Shown here in pieces: positions 28,301-38,100 of a stretch of DNA of 64,000 nt. Under the pieces are notes generated by a model. That model was not told the DNA's origin. It saw only the letters and a list, made by a program, of their open reading frames with translations, and did no database searches. Every line of letters begins with the position of its first letter. The first letter of the stretch is position 1. Made by a program: the position numbers and the translations under genes. This DNA comes from Pelecanus crispus (Eukaryota > Chordata > Aves > Pelecaniformes > Pelecanidae), in the NCBI RefSeq assembly GCF_030463565.1, contig NC_134643.1, positions 1,746,001 to 1,810,000 on the forward strand, written 5' to 3'.

Positions 28301-31300
28301 ATTTGATACTTAATTTAACTTATTCATGCCTTTCAGAAAGAAGTAATTTATTTTTCAATTTATTTTTCAAGCCCTTCTTCCAACCTGTGATTATTTGGGA
28401 TTTTCCTACACCAGTGTGATTACCAACAGAATAATTAGGCCAAGGTTTATTTAAAAAAGATAGTCTGAACAAACAGCAGATGTGAATATTCAGTGTGACC
28501 CAAAAGGAAATGCTCATGCAGCTGCTCCCTACTACACATGGCTCACGCTGCATTTGTCAGACATCAGGGCTGCACTCTCTCCTACAGGTAACAAGAGCAG
28601 GGGCTTGCAGTCAAGAAAAATTGGGAAGTGGAGATGGCACTTATTGGTGGTGGGGTAATAAATGTCTTTCTGCAGAAGACATATGCAGGTAAAGGAAACC
28701 AAAGGTGCTCTGTGGGCAGGGGAAAGAAACTGGTGCTGGGCCCAGGCAAGGAACTCAGTGAGGGCAACAGGAGGAGAAAGCTTTACTGCTGGTAGTTCAA
28801 GCAGTTTAAAGAGGGCAGCAGAGGAGTTAATTAAATTACATGATGTGACCACCTAAATGGACCGACTTTGTGACCAGCAGCCACCAACAACCCACGTTAG
28901 AAACATTTAGTGGAGGATCAGGGCGGCAGACTGAGCAGTTGAGAAACAAAATTTTAAAAAGGTTGTTAAGGTACTTGAATGCATCCCGAGGAGGGCAACA
29001 AAGCTGGTGACAGGGCTGGAAGGCATGTCCTGTGGCTCAAAGCTGCATCAGGGGAAGTTCAGACTTGGTATCATCAAATTGTTTAGGTCGGAAGACCTTT
29101 AAGATCATCCAGTCCAACCATTAGCCTAACACTACCAAGTCCACCACTAAACCAATTAAGGGGAGAGTGATAATTTCATCTTTCCTGGCTTGGTGGCTGG
29201 ATTATTTTTTAATGAAAGTAAAAACTAGGAACCATTAAGGTTGGAAAGGACCTCTAAGATCACCAGTCCAACCATCAACCCAACACCACCATGCCTACTA
29301 AACCATGTCCCAAAGTGCCACGTCCACACATTTTTTGAACACCTCCAGGGATGGAGATTCCACCACCTCTCTGGGCAGCCTGTTCCATTTCTTTACCGAG
29401 AGGGTGATCACACACTGGAACAGACTTTCCTAGAGAGGTGGTCGATGCCCCATCCCTGTCACTGTTTAAGAGGCATTTGGACAATGCCCTTAACATGCTT
29501 TAACTTTTGGTCAGCCCCAAAGTGGTCAGGCAGTTGGACTAGATGATCATCATAGACCCCTTCCAACTGGAATTATCCTATTCTAACCCATCTCTGACAA
29601 CAGAAGCAGGAAGTTTTACCACATCCTCACAAACTAAAGGAAATTTATTCAACTTGCACTTTATTTTCAGTGACATCAAACACCCAGTGCCACCCAGGAC
29701 AAGACTAAGGGAGTCATTTACACGCACAGCGAGGCACAACCCCCCCCAAACCCTACGGCCCACCCCCCGTACCCGCCGGATGCCAGCATACGTACACTTG
29801 TTGAAGTCAAACGCGAGCTGCAGGCTCATGCAGAGGAAGGCCTGGCAGCTGGAGCACTTCAGCATGTCGCACTCCACATTGGTCCAGCCATACTTGGCAC
29901 AAACCAGGGGAGACAGCTCGTGGGGTTTGCCTGCCCACTTCAGCGGGTGCTCATGTTAAGGATAAAACCCAATAAATTACAGGTTAAACAGTCGAAGCTT
30001 TGGCCAGGGTTTATTTGGCCAAAGATGACGAAAAGCCTCTGAGAAGATGAAGCCTGTGGGGAAGCCATGGGGAAGGTGACAGCAAAACAGGGTGGGGGAT
30101 GGCTGGAAGCTCAGCATCAAAAAGGATATGGTGAATGTTTCTACTCTGCTGAAATAGGCTTCCTTGCTGGCAGACTCCAAGGAGAGAGCATCCATTTGCG
30201 AAGATCCATTAGCTGATTCCGACCAGTCGGACGTGTCCTTCCTAAAAGGAACAGCAAGTCAGCAAGCAAAGCACCTGCACTGTCCTGGAAAGATTTCATT
30301 AATAAAAAAATGTGCAGACCACTTTCTAATCTCTCATCCTTCAGCCTTACCCTTACACAAACCCTTTCTCCAGAGCTCCTAACCCTTGACTTTTAATTAT
30401 TTTACTAATAAACCAATTAAAAGAAATATAACGCAACAAACAAAGGTGCGCATTAAACATTTCACAATGACCAACAGCAGCAGATGAGGATTTAATGTGA
30501 CAAGTAGCAGACGGGAGCTCGTTTTCCGAGCCCGGCGAAACCAGATCGACGATCACAGCACGTCTCTGAAATCAGGGACACATCTGAGCTCCCAGCACCT
30601 GGAATGTCAGCTCCTGGCATCAGCATCTGCGCCCAGAGGCGAGTGCTGCCCTTCAGCCTCTCCAACACCCCTCCACAGGCCAAAATTCATGGATGTTTGG
30701 GCTAAAGGTGCGCTGTGCCTCCAAAGGCAACCACAGTTGTTTGACTTGAGCCGGACACCCCCAAAGCTCAGCCACCCAGTGCCCCCAGTGCCTCCCAGAG
30801 TCCGCAACGCCCACCAAGTAAGCCCTGTGACTCTGTGCCCCCGCCTCCGGGGTGTGACCCCATGCTTTTCGGGTCAGAGCCCTGCTGCGTGGCCAGTTCA
30901 GCTCGCTCAGGCTGTGGGGACGCCAGAACTCTCCAGGTCACTTACCTGCCCCTGCCCTCCCCGTGCCCCCCAGCAATGCCTCCCAGTGCACACCAATGCC
31001 TCCCACTGCCCACTAATGCCTCCCAATATCTGTTTCTGCTAGTGCCTCCCCGTGCCTTAGTCCCTCCAGTACTCCCAGTGCCCTTTAGTGCCACCAGCAC
31101 CGCCTCCCAGTGCCCCCCCCTCCGCTTCCCACTCCCTCCCAGCGCCCTCCTTTCCCAGTACCCCTCCCTCATAATAACTCCCAATACCTCCCAGTGCTCT
31201 CCAGCACCCCCCAACGGCTCCTGTCGCCTCCCAGGACCCCTCAGCGTCTCCCAGCGCCCCCCAAAAACTTCGAGGGCTCCCCAGCCTTCTCCCCCCCGCC

Positions 31301-31500
31301 CCCCACCGGTGCCACACGGCCGGGCCACCCCCCCCGCCCCAGGCCGGGAGCCAGCGGGGCCCCGCCGCTCCCCCTCACCCTTCGGGGCCGGCGCTCTCGG
31401 GGGCGATGCCACCATCGATGAGATCGCGGATCTGCTGGGGGGTGACGGCGGGCGGCCTCCCCCGGGCCCCCCCCGCCGCCCCGGCGCTGGGCGCCGCCAT
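22266..31500 (-). CDS. ZC3HC1: ZC3HC1 (NIPA), C3HC zinc-finger nuclear-basket protein, complete, 10 coding exons
   Basis: Joined exons (minus strand): 31,500-31,379; 30,241-30,130; 29,946-29,796; 27,773-27,690; 27,204-27,077; 25,595-25,438; 24,584-24,359; 23,861-23,655; 23,479-23,270; 22,334-22,266. They total 1,467 nt and 488 residues (human 502 from memory), with every phase consistent. The first zinc-binding unit contains C109 and C112 (CSSC) and H144...C148 (HEKFC). The second follows CGWTC and contains TCSRC then GLWGF around residues 247-275. A basic nuclear signal (PLRKAKR) is at 381-387. The protein was first described as an F-box-like SCF subunit controlling cyclin B1, and later as a nuclear-basket component that binds TPR. 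Intron 2 looks like a U12 AT-AC intron. The promoter is shared head-to-head with KLHDC10. Confidence 0.95.
23270..23479 (-). CDS. ZC3HC1: ZC3HC1 coding exon 9
   Basis: Encodes residues 397-466, beginning [17 protein letters not shown] and including [13 protein letters not shown]. The start matches the human DTSSRSFFDP. Ends in phase 0 at GTGAGC. Confidence 0.94.
23655..23861 (-). CDS. ZC3HC1: ZC3HC1 coding exon 8, nuclear localisation signal
   Basis: Encodes residues 328-396: [17 protein letters not shown] and then [14 protein letters not shown] with a serine run. SSPLRKAKR is the basic nuclear signal next to a phosphorylatable Ser-Pro, as in human. Both ends are in phase 0. Confidence 0.94.
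24359..24584 (-). CDS. ZC3HC1: ZC3HC1 coding exon 7
   Basis: Encodes [16 protein letters not shown], completing the second zinc-binding unit, and then the low-complexity linker with [17 protein letters not shown]. Ends in phase 0 at GTATGG. Confidence 0.94.
25438..25595 (-). CDS. ZC3HC1: ZC3HC1 coding exon 6
   Basis: Encodes residues 200-251, from [13 protein letters not shown] to [11 protein letters not shown]. The CGWTC motif opens the second zinc-binding unit. Ends in phase 2. Confidence 0.94.
27077..27204 (-). CDS. ZC3HC1: ZC3HC1 coding exon 5
   Basis: Encodes residues 158-199 with [20 protein letters not shown], the region called F-box-like in the human protein. It ends in phase 0 at GTGAGT after ATG. 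Confidence 0.95.
27690..27773 (-). CDS. ZC3HC1: ZC3HC1 coding exon 4, second half of zinc-binding unit 1
   Basis: Encodes [20 protein letters not shown], with the histidine (144) and cysteine (148) that complete the C3HC finger. Phases are 1 in and 1 out. The TTGCAG acceptor and GTTGGT donor are both visible. Confidence 0.95.
28967..29580 (+). mobile_element. CR1 LINE 3' fragment, split by a second CR1
   Basis: Plus-oriented CR1 sequence is seen at 28,967-29,066 (GCATCC..GAGGAGGGCAACAA type words) and resumes at about 29,386-29,580. The second part carries GAGAGGTGGTCGATGCCCC and the terminal TTGGACTAGATGATC words and ends near a CTATTCTA tail. The middle (29,067-29,385) is a reverse-oriented CR1. 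The host element is 5'-truncated, as is usual for CR1. Confidence 0.85.
29067..29385 (-). mobile_element. composite CR1 3' fragment inserted in reverse into another CR1
   Basis: Read on the minus strand it shows a CR1 3' region ending in TTTCCAACCTTAATG, then about 100 nt of non-CR1-like spacer (with AATCCAGCCACCAAGCCAGG). A second CR1 3' end follows (GGATGATCTTAAAGGTC). The same two-ended arrangement with the same spacer occurs at 54,342-54,760. Confidence 0.8.
29796..29946 (-). CDS. ZC3HC1: ZC3HC1 coding exon 3, first half of zinc-binding unit 1
   Basis: Encodes residues 79-128, including [18 protein letters not shown] and [10 protein letters not shown], which holds the first cysteine pair of the C3HC finger. 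It ends in phase 1 at GTACGT. Confidence 0.95.
29947..30129 (-). other. ZC3HC1: ZC3HC1 intron 2, candidate U12-type AT-AC intron, 183 nt
   Basis: On the minus strand the intron begins ATATCCTTTTT and ends TCCTTAACATGAGCAC. The first is the minor-spliceosome 5' site and TCCTTAAC is the U12 branch site, with the branch A about 10 nt before the terminal AC. Using these ends gives [14 protein letters not shown], the same length as the human RVETFSSLKWAGKP. A GT-AG reading (AGA|GTAGAA to ATGAG|CACCCG) is also in frame but deletes the conserved VETF residues and has a weak donor. Confidence 0.85.
30130..30241 (-). CDS. ZC3HC1: ZC3HC1 coding exon 2
   Basis: It follows a TTTTAG acceptor and encodes GKDTSDW at the start and [18 protein letters not shown] at the end, both recognisable against human ZC3HC1. 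It ends in phase 0 directly before ATATCCTTT, a U12 AT-AC donor. There is no usable GT donor at this position. Confidence 0.9.
30772..31265. repeat. degenerate CCTCCCAGTGCC minisatellite in ZC3HC1 intron 1
   Basis: Many imperfect copies of a roughly 12-20 bp unit with the core CCTCCCAGTGCC or CCCAGTACC, spanning about 490 bp. It lies just inside ZC3HC1 exon 1. CCCAGT-type minisatellites are common in bird GC-rich DNA. The long open frames on both strands across it come from the repeat period and composition and are not coding. Confidence 0.75.
31379..31500 (-). CDS. ZC3HC1: ZC3HC1 coding exon 1
   Basis: The start codon at 31,500 sits in the context CAAGATGG. The exon encodes a short Ala/Gly-rich leader, then [16 protein letters not shown], matching the human TPQKIRQLIDEGIAPE. 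It ends in phase 2 at a GTGAGG donor. Confidence 0.93.
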
Positions 31501-32017
31501 CTTGGTCCCTTACCCCGTAACAACCCGGGGAGGGGGGGCGGGAAACACGGCCGCGAAAGACCGTTCCGGCCCCGCCACGGGACGGGCCATGACCCCCCGC
31601 AACTCCCGCAGGGCCTCGTCGTCCGCACGGAAGGGTAGCGGTTCGCTGCCGCGTCCTTCCCCGGGCTCTCTTTTACTCCAGCCCGCCCGGCGCGGCTGAC
31701 GATCGCTGAGCCCCTCAGAGCCAACAACAACGTTCTCGCCGCGGACCTTCCCCCCCCTCCTCCCCCTCCGCCAAGAAGCCCGCGTTTCCTAGGCCGCGGC
31801 CTTCTCCCGCCCACCGCCAAGAAGCCCACGTTTCATAGGCCACGGCCTTCCACCGCCAAGAAACCCGCGCTTCATAGGCCGCAGCCTTCTCCCACCCACC
31901 TCCAAGAAGTCCGCGTTTCATAGGCCGCGGCCGCAAGAAGCTCGCTGCTGATTGGTCGATGGTAAGGGGAAGGGGGGGCTTTCCTAGGCTCGCCCTTGAA
32001 GAGGAGCGGGCGGGGCC
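31501..32017. promoter_or_regulatory. bidirectional CpG promoter of ZC3HC1 and KLHDC10
   Basis: The two start codons, pointing away from each other, are 517 bp apart and the DNA between them is CpG-rich. Both 5' UTRs and both promoters must lie here unless upstream non-coding exons exist. A CCAAT box on the minus strand (ATTGG) is at 31,951-31,955 and a tandem repeat occupies 31,771-31,945. No TATA box is visible. Confidence 0.8.
31771..31945. repeat. five-unit tandem repeat in the bidirectional promoter
   Basis: Units start at 31,771, 31,817, 31,856, 31,902 and 31,933, with lengths of 46, 39, 46 and 31 bp and a partial last copy. Each opens with CAAGAAG and most continue CCGCGTTTCATAGGCCGCGG. 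Spacing alternates because some units lack a CCCACC-containing segment. The repeat sits centrally in the shared promoter, so it could multiply a transcription-factor site. Confidence 0.85.
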
Positions 32018-32132
32018 ATGTCGGCTGCTGATGGGGCCCGGGAGGGCGTCAGGGAGGCCTCGGGCAGGGTGGCGGGCGGCAGCGGCGGCCTCAACCGCTT
32101 CGTGCAGCTGCCGGGCAGGCCGCGCTCGGCGG
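32018..32132 (+). CDS. KLHDC10: KLHDC10 coding exon 1
   Basis: Starts [10 protein letters not shown] and reaches [17 protein letters not shown], matching the human GQLNRFVQLSGRP segment. The ATG context is GGGGCCATGT. Ends in phase 1 at GTGAGT. Confidence 0.92.
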
Positions 32133-35100
32133 GTGAGTGGCGGCCGGTCCGGGGGGGGCCACCCCCGTCCCCACGGCTCTGAGGGGACGGACGCCCTGCG
32201 GTTGGGGGGGGGGGGGGGGGGGTTGCCCTGCGGCTCTGGGAGTTGCCCTTCGGCTCTGGGATCTTTTTTTTTTGGGGGGGGAGCTGGGGTACCCTATGGA
32301 TCTTGGATTGGTGGGGGGGGTCACCCCGTCCCCAAGGCCCGGGGGTGGTGTGGGGAGGGCCGGGTTATGTTCCTGGCCCGACGGCCCCGGGATATGGGGG
32401 CCCATAGCCGCGGGTGGGGGCGGTCACCCCTTTCCAAACGGTCTTAGGGTGTTGAAGGGGACCCAGAGTCTCGAAGGGTGGGGGGGCACCCCCCTCCTAC
32501 GACCCCCGGGGATGGTGATTCTTCCCTCCCCATCCCGGCGGTCTCAGCGCATTGGGGGATGCTTGGATGCCCCGCTTGGGTGGTTCATCCTCGTCCCCAT
32601 GGATATGGGGTGTGTGTGGGGGACACAGGGTACTCCACGGGCCCTCGTGGAGGTCAGCCCCATCTTAGTGACCCTAGATGGGCCTGGGCTGCCCCATGGT
32701 GACACACCCCCACCCTCCACAATCCCAATGTATCAGGATTTTGGGGTCCTGGGAGGGGTGATCCTGGGATGGGGGGGGTCCAGGCTACCAGAGGACCCTT
32801 GGATGAAACATCAGCCCACTCCTGTGCCCTGGGAATGGTGGTTCTTTCTCTTTTCCACCTTCCTCCTAGCAGTGTTGGTATGTGGGGGGGGTCACCCCAC
32901 CCCAACAGCCCCAGGATATTAGGGGGAGGAGGCCAGGGTTAACCCACAATCACAGGATTGGGGAGATCATCCCCATCCCAACAGTTCTGCGATACTAGGA
33001 GGGATGTGGGGCACCCCATGGTTCTGTGATGGGGTGATGGTGGGGGGTATTCCCAGCTGGTTTGGGGTATCACCTCCTCCTTACCTCCATAGTATCTCCT
33101 GCCTTCAAGGGCCACATGGTGCTGGGGTACTGCCACCCAGGAGGTGGGTACCCCAGGGCATCCTTTTCTGCCCCTGGTCCTGCCACTCAGATTCCTTGGT
33201 GGGGGATGTGAAGCCCCTCACTGCCTCGGGAGTAGGAGCCTGTGTTCAGCATGTTTGGAGCACCAGTAACAGCTGGGAACGGGCTTTCAGACCAGGGTCC
33301 GTGTTTCCATCTCTGAAACCTGTCACGATCTGGAACTGCAGCAGAGGACGCCTTCGGGCCTTGTGCAGTGCTGCTGTGAATTTGCTAAGTGGCTCAACAC
33401 CTTCTATTTTGGGGCAAATTCTTAAATGTATTTCCTTCCTTCTGTGATAAGGATCTCTTCGTTATACAAGAGCTGATTATCTTCACGTTCTTGAATTTTA
33501 ATCATTGGCCTGAGCGAACCACCAGCGCATCCTCCTTACACGGTTGCAATGGTCCTGCTTTTGGCTACGGATCATGTCCCGATGTGGAATCCTGCCCTCT
33601 ACCACCTGTGATGGGGCAGACGCTGCGGCCCTGGAGACGAACTACCCCTGTTCAGCTCAACCTTAGCACTTAAGTCCAGCCTTAACAAACCCAAAGCTGA
33701 CTGCCAATCTTGCTAAAAAAACTACCTGATGGAAAAAAAATCCCTTTTGAGTCAATTGCTGGAGTTTTTTCCCCGTTTTGACACCTGTTAATGTCCTAGT
33801 TATAGAGCTCCAGCAGCAGCCCTTACATAACTGTTGAGATGGAGGAATATTTTTTCCCCCTCCTTTCATTTCCTCCAACCAGGTTTGTTTTCTTACCTCC
33901 CAATTCTATTTCAGAGTTTTCAGGAGGCATTCCTTCATTTTCCCTGCACCATTCAATGCCCTAGACTCTTTCCATAAAGCATGCTATCTCCTTTTTAATC
34001 CCGTTTTTATAAGTAAATTGACACCTGCGGCTTGGAGTCTGCTGATCTGACTGTGCAAAAAGATATTTTTTGCACTCTTCGCAAGCAACAGCATGTGGCA
34101 GAATTTAGAAATGAGGCATCCTGAAGCTGGAAAGTCATTGCAGGTGCAGCTCCAAGGCAGTAACCCCAGGGAAGGGGTATGTGTTTGTGAGAGGAGTATG
34201 TTTATTTAGTCCTGCTCCTGCCATTTCTGCTAGCTACAGCCAAATCTCTTTCCGGTAGCTGTGTTGGCAAAAGAGCTTGACCTGTTTCCATTTCCAGAGT
34301 TGCCTTTTAAGCGTGAGGTTAGCAGTTTCACTTCCCTCATCTTCTTTGCTCCCAAAGGATCTAGGAATCATTTTTTTCTGCTGCAGTTTGCTTTGGCTAC
34401 TGCTGAGCCTCATAGCTGGCCCTGGAGAGGGACGATATGGGGGTCATTCTTCTTTTCCTTTCTGCTTACAGGTGTCTGAGCAGATGGTGGGACAGCCCAG
34501 ACCCTTGGCCTCTTCCTTTCTTCTAGCAGCATGGTCATGATAAGAAAAAGCATAGTTTCAGGCAGGCTTTCCAAACAACTTTATATTCAACTCATTCATT
34601 ATTTATTTTTAGGAAATGAATTCAGCTAATTAGACATTTTTTCCCCTCTTGTTTTAAAAATAAAAACAAAAGGCCAGCTGGCTAGCTTACTAACTGGACT
34701 AGCAGGTATTCCCCTCTTGTTTAACCTAGCCAGTGAGATGATGCTAGCAATTTTTTTTCCTGCAGTCATGAAAGGCAGGATAATCGAATGGAAAGAAAAC
34801 ACTTTTGTTCTTTGAAACTTGTCTTTGTGCTGCTCTGTTTGAAGCGCCTCTCGCCTTATGTTTGTGCTGCGTGTGATTCAGTGCAACCACTTGGTACCTT
34901 GCGGTTTAATTTTCTTCTTCTATAATTTTATTATAGAGCTATTAAAAAGTGGTAGAGAAATCCAGTGGGCTTGAGCGTAGCTGTTGACACATGCTGTGGT
35001 TCTGGGCATGCTGGTAGCATTTAATCTGCTCTATAACTTCAAGTAATCTGCTGGTGCTAAGGGATTTTTGTGTTGGTTTATTTTTTTCTTCAAGCTTTCC

Positions 35101-38100
35101 ATAGATTTCTGTAGCTGTCAAGGAACCAGAGTTGGAATTTAATAAACTTTGATGCTTATGTTAGTCAGAATAGGAACAACATTTTATGAACTAGCAGGTG
35201 CAGTTCATCTTTGTCCTCCCTGTAAGGGGGACATTTTGAGTGGGAGTCTTGTTGGATGCCATTCAGGACCATTACACTTTCCTCCTCTGAAATGAAGGGT
35301 TTCTTTAAGTTTTCTTAATGAACATCTCTGCCCTCTCCTCTTTCTCGCTCCAGATCTATTCTGTATTCAAAGTCTTGGAGAGGCAGGAAACATGTCTCGT
35401 GCATCAGTTGCTGTGCTGCGTCACGTTGGGAAACTGAGGAATAGATATTTGTGCTGCCTTTTTGCTTACTCTCCTTCTGTTCTAATAGTATCTCTTGCAG
35501 GAGAGGTATTCAGTTAGGAATCTGTGCTAATAAAGTCAATCTGGGCCATCCAAGCAGCTCCCTCTGAATCACTTGAAAAGGGTGAATTTCACAGGGTATT
35601 AACAGGTCAGTGCTTAACGATAGCCATCAGATAGCTTAGTTCTAAATTAGGAGTTTCTTTAATTACGTCCCAGTCGTGATGTTTCAATTTAGTTCTGTTT
35701 GTGGAGCTTCTTATTCTCTGAAAGTTTTCTTGTTCTCATTTCTGCCCTCAGGACCAAGGAAAAGGAGTCTCCCTGTGAATGCACCTTCCCATCTGTCGTC
35801 GTTTAACCCCAGCCAGCAACTCAGCACCACGCAGCCGCTCGCTCACTCCCCCTGCCCCTGGGGTGGGGGAGAGAATCGGAAGAGTAAGAGTGAGAAAACT
35901 CCTGGGTTGAGATAAGAACAGTTTAATAATGGAAATAAAGTAAAATAGTAGTAGTAGTAGTAATAACAATATGATAATAATAATATACAAAGCAAGTGAT
36001 GCACAATGCAATTGCTCATCACCTGCTGACCGATACCCAGCCAGTCCCCAAGCAGCAATTGCTGCTCCCTGGCCAGCTCCCCCCAGTTTCTATACTGAGC
36101 ATGACGCCATATGGTATGGAATAGCCCTTTGGTCAGTTGGGATCAACTATTCTGGCTGTGCCCCCTCCCAGTTTCTTGTGCACCTGGCAGAGCATGGGAA
36201 GCTGAAGAGTCCTTGACTTTTAGTCAAGAGTACTTAGCAGTACTTAGCAACAACTAAACCATCAGTGTGTTATCATCATTACTCTCATCCTAAATCCAAA
36301 ACCCAGCACTATGCCAGCTACTAGGAAGAAAATTAACTCTATCCCAGCCAAAACTGGGACACCATCCTTCCTTCCTGCTTCGCTTTGGAGTCCTAAACTG
36401 GGAAAGCAACTGCTTTCCAAATTATATCTGTCCACTTTAAAGCCATTTTCTAGAACTAGAGTTATGACCTCTTTCCCACAGATCTGTCTTGACTTGGTAT
36501 ATCTTATTGCTACTTTCCATGTCCGGCGTCAAAGAATTCACAGCGGGGCCCGCTGACTTGCAGCTTTTTGTAGTGATGGTGCCTTGCCGTGCTTCATTTA
36601 GTGTTGGGCGCTTCTTTAATCTGTGGCAGGTTCAGCTCTTGGGGAGGTGGGATTTGCTAACTAGAGGAGGAAGTTAGCAAACCCTTGGGTGTTTCCACCT
36701 TCCTGCACCGTCTAAAGTTTGAGCTTGTGTAATAGGCTCGTTGTGCACCTCTTAACGCTGGAGCAAAACCAGATCCAAAACTTACATGAATAATTTCAGT
36801 AGGAAATGTGACTCATCTGATAAAACATAATTAAATGGTAATGCAGTGCTTTATTGCAGGTGCAAGTCATAGAGCTTGTCTGCTAAAGAAACTAATTTGA
36901 TTTAACTCTTCAGTAGATCCAGCTTTTACAGGTCGCTTCTTTAAAAAGACAGAACTAGAGGAATCTTTTTCTAAGACTTTCTTCTAAAGTGAATTAAGGT
37001 CACTTCAATTCTGACTAGAAGAGTTTGGTGACAATTTAACTCAGTTTAACATTGTACCATTGAGTTCATTGATACATTTGGGAGTGTGCTTGCATAGGTG
37101 ACTCGGAAGATGTGTTTGATAATTTTTTTTTTCCTGTTTTGTGGGTAGATATGTCATCTTCTCTGGGCCTCTGTGAGTGGGAGGATCTAGTCCATTGAGA
37201 CGAAGGAGTTAGCGAAGAGCAAAGCTTAAAAACAGCAGGCTGGAAATGTGAAGCCTTTGGAGAGAAGTCAGTTCTTACATGTGGAGCATGGCGTTGAGCA
37301 AACGCAGCTGGGGTCTGCTTGAATAGAGCGGAAAATCTGTTATTCTCGAGCAGAGCGAAATGAAATTGCTTGTGTTTGTAGCTACAGAGGTTGGCCCTGA
37401 GCTTTTGGAAACCTTGCTCTGGTTGGCATTTCCAGCCCTCCTTTCTCTGGGAGTCACTGCTGTGTAGCAGGCACAACACGAGGAAGCATTTTGGCCGCTC
37501 TCATCCCTGGTTTGATGTTCAACTTAACACTGAGAACAGTGGATTTCCCCTGAGCAGCTGAGTTGTGAATGCATGACCAGGGACAGGCATCGTTTCTCCT
37601 CTGCCATGAGGATTCCTAGCTTCTGACAAAGGACAGCTACTGAGTGAGTGTTTAATAGAAAAATTTGTTTCTGTAGTGCGCAGAGCCCTTTGAGTTGTTG
37701 GTGAGAGTAGTGGGAACGGGCAGGGAACTAGCGGCAGATGTGGTTTGCAGCAGGAACGGCTGCATGGAAATGGTGATCCTTTCAGACCGTCTTGGATGGG
37801 TACTTGCAAATACCTGTTTGACACCAGCTCTGGCTTCTGATGCCCTTTCTGTGTCTTGGAACTATCTTGAAAAAATTTCTTTTGAAGATAGGACATGGCT
37901 TTCTAGGTAAATGGGAAGAGGTGAAACCTGCTGGGCTGTGTATGGGCTTAACGTACCCATCTTGCTGTCTCGAGGTCCTGCGTGCATCAAGCATTGATCC
38001 CTTTCTGTTGAAACTCAACTGTTCTGGGGCTTTATAGCAAAGTCGGGCATCTTCTCTTTTTAATTTTGAGTTGAATGACAGAGAAGGCCTCCTTGGTTTT

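Larger units (their letters stand above)
27774..29795 (-). other. ZC3HC1: ZC3HC1 intron 3
   Basis: The longest ZC3HC1 intron. It holds a nested CR1 pair (28,967-29,580), described separately. The remainder shows no recognisable exon or repeat. Confidence 0.8.

Noticed and set aside
30942-31829. 295-codon minus-strand and 267-codon plus-strand open frames near ZC3HC1 exon 1
   Set aside because: They run through the CCCAGT minisatellite and the promoter repeat; length is explained by repeat period and lack of AT. Only the ZC3HC1 exon within is real.
32137-32922. 261-codon plus-strand open frame after KLHDC10 exon 1
   Set aside because: Gly/Pro-rich translation of a G-rich degenerate repeat within the intron; no domain and no splice support.
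36489-36560. Possible alternative KLHDC10 exon (reads VRRQRI, vaguely like an arginine-rich segment I associate with a mammalian isoform)
   Set aside because: Splice sites do not fit phase 1 to phase 1, and the similarity is limited to a few residues. Exons 1 and 2 already join in frame.
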